NCBI RefSeq assembly: GCF_001507595.1
Contig: NZ_LQBQ01000036.1
Coordinates: 124,001-188,000 of the forward strand
Length of the DNA: 64,000 nt
Origin: Ruegeria marisrubri
GTDB taxonomy: Bacteria > Pseudomonadota > Alphaproteobacteria > Rhodobacterales > Rhodobacteraceae
Reading direction: 5' to 3'
Shown here: positions 36,454-45,609 of the stretch, in pieces
How positions within the stretch are numbered: position 1 is the stretch's first letter
Layout: the number at the start of each line of letters is the position of its first letter
Notes under the pieces: generated by a model
Databases searched by the model: none
What the model was told of the DNA's origin: nothing
What the model saw: the letters and a program-made list of their open reading frames with translations, nothing else
Position numbers and translations under genes: made by a program

Positions 36454-37305
36454 ATGCCGTCACTTCCGCCTCTCAATGCCCTGCGCGCCTTCGAAGCGGC
36501 GGGCCGCCATCTGAATTTCCGCCTTGCGGCGGACGAGATCGGCGTGACCCAGGGCGCCGTGGCACAACAGGTGCGCGGGCTCGAGGCGCGGCTTGGCGTG
36601 CAGCTGTTCGACCGCCTGCCGCGCGGGCTGCGGCTGACCGAGGCGGGGCGCAGGTATCACGCCCCCTTGCGGCGGGCTTTCCGGCTGATCGAGGAAGCGA
36701 CCGAGGAACTGGGCGGCCGGCAAAGCCTCACCATCTCGGTCACGCCCAGTTTCGCCGCCAAATGGCTGGTGCCGCGTCTGGGCGATTTCACGGCGAAACA
36801 CCCCGAGGTCGGCGTGCAGGTGGATGCGGGCGAACGGCTTGCCAATTTCCAGAGCGACGGCATTGACATCGCGGTTCGGCAAACCCGCCCGCCCTTTGGG
36901 CCGGGGCTGGTGGCCGAGCCGCTCTTCGGCACCGAATACGTGCCCGTGTGCAGTCCGGATCTGGCGGCGGAGATCACGCAGCCGGGGGACCTGGTGCGGC
37001 ATGTCCTGCTGAATGACACGCATGGGCTGTGGCCGCTCTATCTGGAACGGATCGGCGTATCCGGCAAGCCGCGCCTGATGAATTTCAGCCAGACCAGCCT
37101 TGCCATCGACGCAGCTGTGGCGGGGCAGGGGGTTGCCCTTGCCAATGCGCCCCTGGTGTCGTCCGAGTTGGCCTCGGGCCGGCTGGTGCAACCCTTGCGG
37201 CAGAGCTTGGTCGAGGACCTGGGCTTCTACATCGTAGCACCCCGTCAGCCGCGCCAGCCCGAGCTTGTGGCCCTGATGCGCGACTGGCTGAAACGTCAGG
37301 CCTGA
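36454..37305 (+). CDS. LysR family transcriptional regulator (GcvA-like)
   Basis: A 283-aa regulator. LPPLNALRAFEAAGRHLNFR and VTQGAVAQQVRGLEARLGVQ (residues about 4-50) form the helix-turn-helix of the GcvA branch. The effector domain starts near residue 90. It is divergent from the SDR at 35647-36351 and has the 19-bp palindrome immediately upstream, which suggests autoregulation. Its 3' end overlaps the convergent LysR gene by 10 bp. Confidence 0.88.
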   Translation: MPSLPPLNALRAFEAAGRHLNFRLAADEIGVTQGAVAQQVRGLEARLGVQLFDRLPRGLRLTEAGRRYHAPLRRAFRLIEEATEELGGRQSLTISVTPSFAAKWLVPRLGDFTAKHPEVGVQVDAGERLANFQSDGIDIAVRQTRPPFGPGLVAEPLFGTEYVPVCSPDLAAEITQPGDLVRHVLLNDTHGLWPLYLERIGVSGKPRLMNFSQTSLAIDAAVAGQGVALANAPLVSSELASGRLVQPLRQSLVEDLGFYIVAPRQPRQPELVALMRDWLKRQA

Positions 37306-38198
37306 AGCGCGGCGGCGATTTTCTCGATACGGCCGCGCAGCCAGCGATGTGCCGGGTCGCCGGTCGAACGCCGGTGCCAGACCATGTAGATCGGGACGGG
37401 CTCGCACTGAAACGGCAGGGGCGCGCAGTCCAGCGCGGCCAGCGGCCCCCGTTTCATCAGGGCGGTATCGGTCGAAATCAGGTCGCTGCCCAGAACGAAG
37501 GACGGGATGGCGTTGAAATGCGGCAGGGTCACGGTGGCTGGCCGGATCTGGCTTTGATCCACGCCCCGCATCACCGCATTGGCGCTGCGCCCGTCGGCAA
37601 AGCGCACCTCGACATGCTCGGCGGCGCAATACTCCTCCCAGCTTGCGGGCGGGGCGCGATGGTCACCATCGTAGAACACCATCAATGGGCTGGTCAGCAA
37701 CCGTTTCTGAAAGATGTCCGGCCCGTCCGGCGGCAGCGGCGTCAGCATCAACTGGCAGCGGTCGCTGCGCAGGATCGTCGCGTCGGGAACCCCCGAAGGC
37801 ACGAAGGTCAGGCGCAGACGGATGCCCTCGGCGCGGGCTTCGTGCAGTAGCCGGGGGAACACAAGCTCGCGTTGCAGGTCGTTGGCGGCAACCTGGAACT
37901 GCATGTCCTCGGACAGCGGATCAAAGGGCCGCTCGTCGGTCAGGGCGCGCATCCCGTCCAGCACTTTCTGGACCGGCTCCTTCAGGGCCAGCGCCCGCTC
38001 AGTCGGGGTCAGCCCCTGGCCGGACCGCACGAACAGCGGGTCGCCCAGCACCGTCCGCAGCTTGGACAGGGTGTGGCTGACCGCCGATTGCGTGACGCCC
38101 AGCCGGTCGGCGGCCCGCGACACCGAGTTTTCCTCCAAGATGGTCAGAAAGGCCCGCAGAACCTTGCCGTCGAGATCGGTGAAATCGAAACTGCTCAT
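37296..38198 (-). CDS. LysR family transcriptional regulator, divergent from the dehalogenase
   Basis: A 300-aa regulator of the NodD/LinR-like branch: LRAFLTILEENSVSRAADRL and VTQSAVSHTLSKLRTVLGDP (residues about 14-53), then DPLFVRSGQGLTPT. Several aromatic and chlorinated-compound pathways use this branch. It faces the reductive dehalogenase gene across 73 bp of AT-rich DNA, so it is the natural candidate for its activator. Confidence 0.87.
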   Translation of the reverse strand: MSSFDFTDLDGKVLRAFLTILEENSVSRAADRLGVTQSAVSHTLSKLRTVLGDPLFVRSGQGLTPTERALALKEPVQKVLDGMRALTDERPFDPLSEDMQFQVAANDLQRELVFPRLLHEARAEGIRLRLTFVPSGVPDATILRSDRCQLMLTPLPPDGPDIFQKRLLTSPLMVFYDGDHRAPPASWEEYCAAEHVEVRFADGRSANAVMRGVDQSQIRPATVTLPHFNAIPSFVLGSDLISTDTALMKRGPLAALDCAPLPFQCEPVPIYMVWHRRSTGDPAHRWLRGRIEKIAAALQA

Positions 38199-38271
38199 AT
38201 GATTTATGATTATACATGAATGGTTTTGCTGTCCATTTCCCGTTAGGGAAAACCGAATACAGGAGGACGCA

Positions 38272-41200
38272 ATGGGAATCCGCTTTTTCTCGGACAGGAA
38301 CCGGCCCGTTCACATGGGGCGCTATCCGCTGGAACGGCTCGTACGCCGGGGCGGGACACCCGACCTGTCGGCGGTTCCGCCGATGCCGGTGCTGAGTTTC
38401 CACCGGCCGGAAAAACCCGACAGCATCGTCAACGCGATGGGCGAGTTCCAGGCGATGATGGACGCGATCCGCGACGGGTTCGTCAACCCGGCCATGGCGG
38501 AAATCCCCTCGGACCCCGTGGAACGGGCCAACCATCTGAAAGCCTTCGGCTATTTTAACGACGCCTCGATGATGGGATGCGGCCCGCTGCCGCGCGACGC
38601 GCTGCTGGCCGAGCCGCGCCGCAACCCCGATATCGACCGGCTGGCCCACGCGCTCAGGACGCGCCAGACCAAGACGCTGGCCTCGGGCATCGACGTGATC
38701 ATGGCCGATCTCAAGGAAAGCATGGAGGCCGCGCCCACCGGCATCGACAGCCACCGCCACGCCATCCTGTTCCTCTACGAGCACAACCGCGACCCCGAGC
38801 CGGACGAGCCGGGGGCCGAGTGGATCATGGACGCGCAGGACCATCGCGCCTGCCTGCTGGCGACCGAGAACGCGGTGGTGATCGCCAATTACATCCGGCT
38901 TCTGGGCTTCGATGCGCGGGCGCACACGGTTACGTCCACGGACGTTGACCTTGGCAAGCTGGCGGTGGCGGCGGGGCTGGTCTCGGCCGAGGACGGCCGT
39001 CTGGTCGCGCCGTGGCTGGGCGAACGCTTCGGGCTGGCCGCCGTGACCACCGAGATGGAGATCGCGCATGACCGGCCGCTGGTGCCGATGTCCCGCCAGC
39101 CGTGGTTCAAGACACAAGGCCCGGCCTGGTGGCTGGGCGCGGGCTTTGCCAAGAATGCCCTGAACCGCGATCCCTACGCCAGGCGCCGCTACATGGACGG
39201 GGCGCACCCGTTCGAACGCCTCAGGCGAGTCGAGGAGCCCACCACCTATATCGACGAGGCCAACGTGGCGCGGGTGCCGAAACGCGCCGACATGTTCGCG
39301 CGCGCGCAGTTCGGCGACATGGGTAAGGCCCTGCAGGACGGGGCCAAGGGCGGCCACTATGCCCGCAAGGCCGCACCCAGCTTTGCCCAACGCCGCGCGC
39401 TGGGGGCGTTCGTCCTGCTTCAGGACGGCGACAGCGCCGAGGTCGCAAAACCCACCGATGCCGAGCGCAACGCGGCGAACATCAAGGCCGCCAGCTATTT
39501 CCTCGGCGTCGACGCCGTGGGCCTCAGCCGGTGCCCCGAGTGGGCGTGGTATTCCCACGACGCCACCGGCGAGGAAATCGTGCCGCCCCATGATCAGGCC
39601 GTCAGCATGATCATCGACCAGGGCTACGAGACGATGGAGGGCGCCTCGGGCGATGACTGGATCAGCGTCGCCCAGTCGATGCGCGCCTATCTGCGGTTCT
39701 CGCTGCTGGGCGGGGTGATCGCCCAGCAGATCCGCAACCTGGGCTACAAGGCCAAGGCCCACACCGTGATGGATGGCGAAGTGCTGCAGCCGCCGCTTCT
39801 GCTCTTGTCGGGGCTGGGCGAGGTCAGCCGCATCGGCGAGGTGATCCTGAACCCCTACCTCGGCCCGCGCCTCAAGTCGGGCGTCGTGACGACCGACATG
39901 CCGATGGCCCATGACAAGCCCATCGACTTTGGCCTGCAGCGGTTCTGCGAGAGCTGCAACAAATGCGCCCGCGAATGCCCCTCGGGGGCGATCACCGCCG
40001 GGCCCAAGCTGATGTTCAACGGCTACGAGATCTGGAAATCCGACAGCCAGAAATGCGCCACCTACCGGATCACCACGCCCGGCGGCGCGATGTGCGGGCG
40101 CTGCATGAAGACCTGCCCGTGGAACCTCGAAGGCATCTTCGCCGAACGCCCCTTCCGCTGGGCCGCGATGACCATCCCCTCTGCCGCGCCCGCGCTGGCA
40201 CGGCTGGACGACGCGGTGGGCAATGGCGGGCTGAACGACACCAAGAAATGGTGGTGGGATATCGAGCTTCAGCCCGACGGCGCCTATCGCCCCACGAAAC
40301 ACCCGCTGAACCGGCGCGATCTGCAAAGGGATCTGGACCTGAAATACGAGGACCAGACCCTGGCCGTCTATCCCGCCCCGCTGGCCCCGCATCCCTGGCC
40401 CTATCCCTTCGCGATGGATCGCGAGGCGGGGATCGCCGCCTACCAGGCGATGGTCGGCGCCGAGGAATACAAGGCCCGTCTGGCCGCCGGGGACATGTCG
40501 GTGGTGCATCGCTACACGATTGCCGGCGACGCTCCGGTCATGCGGGTCGAGGTGACGAAGGTCGAGAAGATGACGCCGGATGTCAGCAAATACGAATTCT
40601 CGGCGCTGGATGGCGCGCCCCTGCCGGAATGGACGGCGGGCGCGCATCTGGACGTGCTGGTGGCGCCCGAGTTCCTGCGCCAGTATTCCATGTCGGGCGA
40701 CCCGGCGGACCGGTCGAAATACCAGATCGGCGTGCTGCGTGAGGTTCAGGGCCGCGGCGGCTCGGTTCTGCTGCACCGGATCTTTCACGAGGGGCGCAAG
40801 GTCTTCATCTCGAAGCCCATCAACCATTTCGAGCTGGATGAAACCGCCACCCGGACCTTTCTTATGGGCGGCGGCATCGGGATCACCCCGATGATCGCCT
40901 TCGCCCATCGGCTGCACGCGCTGGGCGCCGAGTTCGAGCTGCACTACTCGGCCAGCACGCGGACCGGTGCCGGTTATCTGGACGACCTCGCCAACATGCC
41001 CTGGGCCGACCGGGTGCATTACCACTTTTCCGACGAGGGAACGCGGGCGGATCTGGATGCGATCCTGTCGGGATATCAGCCGGGCTGGCACGTCTATACC
41101 TGCGGGCCCGACCGCTACATGGAGGGCGTCATCCAGGCGGCCGAGCGGCAGGGCTTCCCCGAAGAGGCGCGGCACCTGGAGTATTTCTCGGTCCCCGAGC

Positions 41201-41484
41201 AGCCGGACTACGAGAATCACCCCTTCGTTCTGAAACTGGCGCGCTCGGGGCGCGAGTTGGTCGTGCCGGCGGACAAGGACGCGGCGCAGGTGCTGAACGA
41301 GGCGGGGATCCACGTGGACGTCAAATGCGCCGACGGCATCTGCGGGGTATGCAAATGCGGCCTCGTCTCGGGCGAGGTCGAACATCGCGACTTCGTTCTG
41401 TCCAACAAACAGCGCGACTCCGCGATCATCCTGTGCCAGAGCCGCGCGGCAAAGCCGGACGGTGTCATCGAGATCGACATGTAA
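38272..41484 (+). CDS. Self-sufficient reductive dehalogenase: RdhA module fused to flavin/[2Fe-2S] reductase
   Basis: A 1070-aa protein matching the respiration-independent class typified by Comamonas BhbA and Nitratireductor RdhA. The corrinoid-binding dehalogenase region (about 1-640) ends in two [4Fe-4S] sites: C559-x2-C562-x2-C565-x3-C569-P, and C595 with C608-x2-C611-x3-C615-P. From about residue 745 follows a phthalate-dioxygenase-reductase-like unit, with a flavin domain, NAD(P)H loop LMGGGIGITPM (near 864) and a plant-type [2Fe-2S] site C1019, C1024, C1027, C1055. There is no Tat signal or membrane anchor, so it should be cytosolic. NAD(P)H electrons would reduce cobalamin to remove halide from an organohalide, probably aromatic. 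The ATG at 38272 has AGGAGG 6 nt upstream. An internal duplication is visible in the N half. Confidence 0.9.
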   Translation: MGIRFFSDRNRPVHMGRYPLERLVRRGGTPDLSAVPPMPVLSFHRPEKPDSIVNAMGEFQAMMDAIRDGFVNPAMAEIPSDPVERANHLKAFGYFNDASMMGCGPLPRDALLAEPRRNPDIDRLAHALRTRQTKTLASGIDVIMADLKESMEAAPTGIDSHRHAILFLYEHNRDPEPDEPGAEWIMDAQDHRACLLATENAVVIANYIRLLGFDARAHTVTSTDVDLGKLAVAAGLVSAEDGRLVAPWLGERFGLAAVTTEMEIAHDRPLVPMSRQPWFKTQGPAWWLGAGFAKNALNRDPYARRRYMDGAHPFERLRRVEEPTTYIDEANVARVPKRADMFARAQFGDMGKALQDGAKGGHYARKAAPSFAQRRALGAFVLLQDGDSAEVAKPTDAERNAANIKAASYFLGVDAVGLSRCPEWAWYSHDATGEEIVPPHDQAVSMIIDQGYETMEGASGDDWISVAQSMRAYLRFSLLGGVIAQQIRNLGYKAKAHTVMDGEVLQPPLLLLSGLGEVSRIGEVILNPYLGPRLKSGVVTTDMPMAHDKPIDFGLQRFCESCNKCARECPSGAITAGPKLMFNGYEIWKSDSQKCATYRITTPGGAMCGRCMKTCPWNLEGIFAERPFRWAAMTIPSAAPALARLDDAVGNGGLNDTKKWWWDIELQPDGAYRPTKHPLNRRDLQRDLDLKYEDQTLAVYPAPLAPHPWPYPFAMDREAGIAAYQAMVGAEEYKARLAAGDMSVVHRYTIAGDAPVMRVEVTKVEKMTPDVSKYEFSALDGAPLPEWTAGAHLDVLVAPEFLRQYSMSGDPADRSKYQIGVLREVQGRGGSVLLHRIFHEGRKVFISKPINHFELDETATRTFLMGGGIGITPMIAFAHRLHALGAEFELHYSASTRTGAGYLDDLANMPWADRVHYHFSDEGTRADLDAILSGYQPGWHVYTCGPDRYMEGVIQAAERQGFPEEARHLEYFSVPEQPDYENHPFVLKLARSGRELVVPADKDAAQVLNEAGIHVDVKCADGICGVCKCGLVSGEVEHRDFVLSNKQRDSAIILCQSRAAKPDGVIEIDM

Positions 41485-41632
41485 CGGCCCGTGGCCCGCA
41501 AGGCGGACGGCCTGAAAGCGACGCGAAGGTAGGGAAAAAACAGTCGTTCATGTCATGGACGCGGCGAAAATGCTGCTCTAACGTCCCCCTCGAACCCCAG
41601 TGACCCCTGACCAACAGGTGCGAGGTATATTC

Positions 41633-42499
41633 ATGGACTACCACAGCCCCGCCAGTTTCGCCGAGGCCTCGGCGCTGGCCGCAAACGCGACGGGCATTAC
41701 CCGTTTCCTTGCCGGCGGGACCGATGTTCTGGTGCAGATGCGCGCCGATATCGTCACGCCGGACACGCTGATCGACATCAAGAAGATCGACGGCGTGCGC
41801 GACATCACCCGCAATGACGACGGCAGCTGGACCATCGGCGTGGCCGTCACCGGCGCGGAGATGAGCGAACACCCCGAGCTTGGCCGCGACTGGCCGGGCG
41901 TGGTCGAGGCGATGGACCTGATCGGTTCGACCCAGGTGCAGGGCCGCGCCACGCTGACCGGCAACCTGTGCAACGCTTCGCCCGCCGCCGACTCGGTTCC
42001 GGCGATGGTCGCCGCGGGCGTGACGGTGACGGTCACCGGCCCGAATGGCGACCGCGAGGTGCCGGTTGAGCAGATCCCGACCGCACCGGGCCGCACCTCG
42101 CTGGCCAAGGGCGAGCTGATCTCGGCCCTGCACATCCCCGCGCGGGGCGAGAATGGTGGCGACGCCTATCTGCGCTTCATTCCGCGCACCGAGATGGACA
42201 TCGCCGTCGTCGGTTGCGGCGTGAACCTGCGCATCGATGGGGATACGATCACCGAGGCCCGCGTGTCGCTGGGCGCGGTGGCGCCGACCGTTCTGCTGGT
42301 CGAGGATTGCGCCAGGGCCATCATCGGCACCAAGCTGGACGAGGCCGCGCTTGAGGCGCTGGCGGCGGCGGCATCGGCCGCCTGCAACCCGATCAACGAC
42401 AAGCGCGGCACCATCGAGTTCCGGACCGAGGTCGCGGGTGTCCTCGCGAAACGGGCGGCCCGGATCGCCTATGCCCGCGCAAAGGGAGAAAAGGCATGA
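41633..42499 (+). CDS. Xanthine dehydrogenase family FAD-binding subunit (CoxM-like)
   Basis: A 288-aa FAD subunit of a molybdenum hydroxylase. FLAGGTDVLVQMRADIVTPD near residue 24 is the first FAD pyrophosphate loop. QVQGRATLTGNLCNASPAAD near residue 102 is the second (TxGGN-type). The CO dehydrogenase FAD C-terminal domain follows. ATG 41633 has GAGG 7 nt upstream; a GTG at 41600 would add unrelated residues. It passes electrons from the [2Fe-2S] subunit to an acceptor. Gene order M-S-L with 4-nt and 1-nt overlaps shows one complex. Confidence 0.9.
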   Translation: MDYHSPASFAEASALAANATGITRFLAGGTDVLVQMRADIVTPDTLIDIKKIDGVRDITRNDDGSWTIGVAVTGAEMSEHPELGRDWPGVVEAMDLIGSTQVQGRATLTGNLCNASPAADSVPAMVAAGVTVTVTGPNGDREVPVEQIPTAPGRTSLAKGELISALHIPARGENGGDAYLRFIPRTEMDIAVVGCGVNLRIDGDTITEARVSLGAVAPTVLLVEDCARAIIGTKLDEAALEALAAAASAACNPINDKRGTIEFRTEVAGVLAKRAARIAYARAKGEKA

Positions 42500-42975
42500 G
42501 CAAGATCCACGTAACCACCACCGTGAACGGTGACGAGGTCGATTTCCTGTGCGACCCGCGCGAGACCCTGCTGGACTGCTTGCGCGACAGGCTGAACCTG
42601 ACCGGCGCCAAGGAAGGCTGCGGCACCGGCGACTGCGGCGCCTGCTCGGTGACGCTGGACGGGCGGCTGGTCTGCTCGTGCCTCGTTCTGGGGGTCGAGG
42701 CCGAAGGCAAGGAAATCGGCACGGTCGAGGGGATCGCGGATGGCGACGTCCTGCACCCGTTGCAGAAGAAGTTCATCGAATACGCCGCCCTGCAATGCGG
42801 CGTCTGCACGCCGGGCATCCTGGTGGCGGCCAAGGCGCTGCTGGAAAAGAACCCGGACCCGACCGAGGAAGAGGTCCGTTACTGGCTGGCCGGCAATCTC
42901 TGCCGCTGCACTGGCTATGACAAGATCATCCGCGCCGTGATGGACACGGCCGCCGAACTGAGGGAGGCCGTCTGA
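42496..42975 (+). CDS. (2Fe-2S)-binding subunit of molybdenum hydroxylase (CoxS-like)
   Basis: A 159-aa protein with two [2Fe-2S] domains. The N-terminal plant-type site is in CGTGDCGACSVTLDGRLVCS (about residues 40-60). The C-terminal four-helix site is CGVCTPG near 99 with CRCTGY near 136. It relays electrons between the Mo centre and FAD. It overlaps the FAD subunit gene by ATGA and the large subunit gene by 1 nt. Confidence 0.93.
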   Translation: MSKIHVTTTVNGDEVDFLCDPRETLLDCLRDRLNLTGAKEGCGTGDCGACSVTLDGRLVCSCLVLGVEAEGKEIGTVEGIADGDVLHPLQKKFIEYAALQCGVCTPGILVAAKALLEKNPDPTEEEVRYWLAGNLCRCTGYDKIIRAVMDTAAELREAV

Positions 42976-45233
42976 TGGCGCTCGACGACCGCAAGACCGA
43001 TTTCAAATTCGTAGGCACCCGCCCCGACCGCCCGGACGGGCTGGACAAGGTCACCGGCCGCGCCAAGTTCGGCGCCGACATGTATGCGCCGGGGATGCTG
43101 CATGGCGCGATCCTGCGCTCGCCCCACGCCCATGCGCGGATCGTGAAGATCGACACTTCCAAGGCCGAGGCGCTCAAGGACGTCAAGGCCGTGGTCACCC
43201 GCGCCGATTTCTCGGACGAGGTGGAGTTCAAGCCGGGGCTCGAGGGCGAGTTCTGGAACGTGCTGGAAAACGTCATGGCGGGCGAAAAGGCGCTCTATGA
43301 CGGGCACGCGGTGGCGGCCGTGGCCGCGACCTCGGCGCTGGCGGCGCGCGACGCGCTGAAACTGATCGAGGTGGAATACGAGGTGCTGCCCCACGTCACC
43401 GACGTGGACAAGGCGATGGAGCCCGATGCGCCGGTGATCCGCGAGGGTGCGGCCGATTACTCGGTGCCCGAGGGGATGCACCCCAACGTGGTGCGCTACC
43501 ACGAAAGCGGCCACGGCGATGTCGAGGCCGGTTTCGCTGAGGCCGACCTAGTGATCGAGGACCATTTCGACACAGAGGCCACCCATCAGGGCTATATCGA
43601 GCCGCACGCCTGCCTTGCGATGCTGGGCAATGACGGCAAGGGCGAACTGTGGTGCTGCACCCAGGGGCACTGGATCGTGCAAAAGACCTGCGCGGCGCTC
43701 TTGGGCATCGAGACCTCGCAACTGCGCGTCACCGCCTCCGAGATCGGCGGCGGCTTCGGCGGCAAGACCACCGTCTTCATCGAACCCGTCGCGCTGGCCC
43801 TGTCACGCAAGGCGAACCGTCCGGTGAAACTGGTGATGAGCCGCTCCGAGGTGTTCCGGGCCACCGGGCCGACGGCCTCGGCCTCGATGGACGTCAAGAT
43901 CGGCATGAAGAAGGACGGCACCATAACCGCCGCGCAGGGCGTGTTCCGGCTGCAGGGCGGGGCCTTTCCCGGCGCGCCGGGGGATTTCACCGCCATGTGC
44001 GCCTTTGCCCCCTACAACCTGACCAATGTCCGGCAGGTGGGCTATGACGTGATGACCAACCGCCCGAAACAGGCCGCCTATCGCGCGCCGGGCGCGCCGA
44101 TGGGGGCATTCGCCGTGGAATCGGTCATCGACGAGCTGTGCAACCAGCTGGGCCTGGACCCGATCGACGTGCGCCTCAAGAACGCCGCGCGCGAGGGCAC
44201 CAAGGCCAGCTATGGCCCGCGCTACCCGCGGATCGGACTGGTCGAGACGCTCGAGGCCGCCAAGGCGCATCCCCACTACTCGGCCCCGCTGAAACCGGGG
44301 CAGGGGCGCGGCATCTCCTGCGGGTTCTGGTTCAACCACGGCGGCGAAACCTCGGTGTCGCTGGCGCTGAGCGAGGACGGCTCGGCGCAGGTCATGGTCG
44401 GCACCCCGGATATCGGCGGCTCGCGCGCGTCGATGGCGCTGATGGCGGCCGAGGTTCTGGGCATCCCGTACGAAAACATCCGCGTGACCGTCGCCGACAC
44501 CGCCACGCTGGGCTACAACGACGTCAGCCATGGCTCGCGCGTGACCTATGCCAGCGGATTGGCCACGATCAAGGCCGCCCAAAATGCGGTCGAGAAACTG
44601 TGCGAGCGCGCGGCGGCCAAGTGGGGCATCCCGGTCGATGCGGTGAAATGGGAAAACGGCTGCGCGGTGCCTTCGGGGCCCAACGCGGGCGATTTCGACC
44701 CGCTGCCGATTGCCGAGATCACCGCCGACATGGGGCGCACGGGCGGCCCGATCTCGGGCCATTTCGAGGCGACGCCCGAAGGCGCGGGCGTGTCCTTTGG
44801 CACCCATATCGTCGATGCCGAGGTCGACCGGGAAACCGGCAAGACCACCATCACCCGCTACACCGTCATCCAGGACGCGGGCAAGGCGATCCACCCCACC
44901 TATGTCGAGGGCCAGTTCCAGGGCGGCGCGGCCCAGGGCATCGGCTGGGCGCTGAACGAGGAATACATCTATGGCGAGGATGGCCGGCTGCAGAACGCGG
45001 TGTTCCTCGACTACCGCATTCCCGTCGCCAGCGACCTGCCAATGATCGACACGGTGATCGTCGAGGTGCCCAATCCGGGCCACCCCTTCGGCGTGCGCGG
45101 CGTGGGCGAAACCGGCATCGTGCCACCGCTGGCCGCGATCGCCAACGCCGTCTCGAACGCGGCGGGCGTGCGGATGCGCCAGCTGCCCATGTCGCCGCCG
45201 CGCGTGCTGGCGGCGCTGAAGGGCGATGGTTGA
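42975..45233 (+). CDS. Xanthine dehydrogenase family molybdopterin-binding subunit (CoxL-like, not CO dehydrogenase)
   Basis: A 752-aa Mo subunit. GRAKFGADMYAPGMLHGAIL near residue 30 starts the aldehyde oxidase a/b hammerhead domain. SEIGGGFGGKTTVF near residue 257 and AYRAPGAPMGAFAVES near residue 369 line the Mo site. GVGETGIVPPL carries the catalytic Glu (E712). It hydroxylates a carbon using water; family substrates include aldehydes, purines and N-heteroaromatics. The active-site loop AYRAPGAPM differs from the AYRCSFR loop of form I CO dehydrogenase, so CO is unlikely. The substrate is open. The reductive dehalogenase next door raises the idea of a halogenated or aromatic compound. Confidence 0.9.
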   Translation: MALDDRKTDFKFVGTRPDRPDGLDKVTGRAKFGADMYAPGMLHGAILRSPHAHARIVKIDTSKAEALKDVKAVVTRADFSDEVEFKPGLEGEFWNVLENVMAGEKALYDGHAVAAVAATSALAARDALKLIEVEYEVLPHVTDVDKAMEPDAPVIREGAADYSVPEGMHPNVVRYHESGHGDVEAGFAEADLVIEDHFDTEATHQGYIEPHACLAMLGNDGKGELWCCTQGHWIVQKTCAALLGIETSQLRVTASEIGGGFGGKTTVFIEPVALALSRKANRPVKLVMSRSEVFRATGPTASASMDVKIGMKKDGTITAAQGVFRLQGGAFPGAPGDFTAMCAFAPYNLTNVRQVGYDVMTNRPKQAAYRAPGAPMGAFAVESVIDELCNQLGLDPIDVRLKNAAREGTKASYGPRYPRIGLVETLEAAKAHPHYSAPLKPGQGRGISCGFWFNHGGETSVSLALSEDGSAQVMVGTPDIGGSRASMALMAAEVLGIPYENIRVTVADTATLGYNDVSHGSRVTYASGLATIKAAQNAVEKLCERAAAKWGIPVDAVKWENGCAVPSGPNAGDFDPLPIAEITADMGRTGGPISGHFEATPEGAGVSFGTHIVDAEVDRETGKTTITRYTVIQDAGKAIHPTYVEGQFQGGAAQGIGWALNEEYIYGEDGRLQNAVFLDYRIPVASDLPMIDTVIVEVPNPGHPFGVRGVGETGIVPPLAAIANAVSNAAGVRMRQLPMSPPRVLAALKGDG

Positions 45234-45471
45234 GGTCCATCTCTGGTCCGGCCTCCGGTCACTGACCGGGGGCCGCGAGGTGGTGGAGGTCGAGGCCTCC
45301 AACACCGGCGAGCTGCTGCGCGAGCTTGTCCGCGCCTATCCCCAGCTCGAAGGCCCGATCCAGGCCGGCGTGTCGGTGGCGATCGACGGCCGCATCATCG
45401 CCAGCGGCCTGACCGAGCCGATTCCCGAGGGCAGCGAAGTCTACCTGATGCAGCGGTTGAGGGGTGGGTAG
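45226..45471 (+). CDS. MoaD/ThiS family ubiquitin-like protein
   Basis: An 81-aa beta-grasp protein ending in RLRGG, the C-terminal Gly-Gly needed for thiocarboxylation. It has IPEGSEVYLMQRLRGG, the MoaD-type tail. MoaD donates sulfur to molybdopterin, so an extra copy here may serve the adjacent Mo hydroxylase. It overlaps the large subunit gene by 8 nt, so it is part of the operon. Confidence 0.85.
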   Translation: MVEVHLWSGLRSLTGGREVVEVEASNTGELLRELVRAYPQLEGPIQAGVSVAIDGRIIASGLTEPIPEGSEVYLMQRLRGG

Positions 45472-45556
45472 GTCGGGCAAATCCGGTGGAACCTGCGCTG
45501 GCCCAAGGCTAACGTATCATCATGAAAGATGGTGCGAAACACCGTGCCGTTAACGG

Positions 45557-45591
45557 CCTCTTGTCAGAGAAGATTTGCCTCTGACAAGAGG
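45557..45591. terminator. Perfect 13-bp stem-loop between Mo operon and lipoprotein gene
   Basis: CCTCTTGTCAGAG (45557-45569) pairs perfectly with CTCTGACAAGAGG (45579-45591) over a 9-nt loop. It lies between the MoaD-like stop (45471) and the convergent lipoprotein stop (45610) and probably ends both transcripts. No U-tract is present on either side. Confidence 0.5.
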
Positions 45592-45609
45592 GTCATCTGG
45601 ATTTGATCC

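Noticed and set aside
42975..45233. CO dehydrogenase large subunit (CoxL)
   Set aside because: The form I active-site loop AYRCSFR is absent; the loop here is AYRAPGAPM, so only the broader Mo hydroxylase family is claimed.
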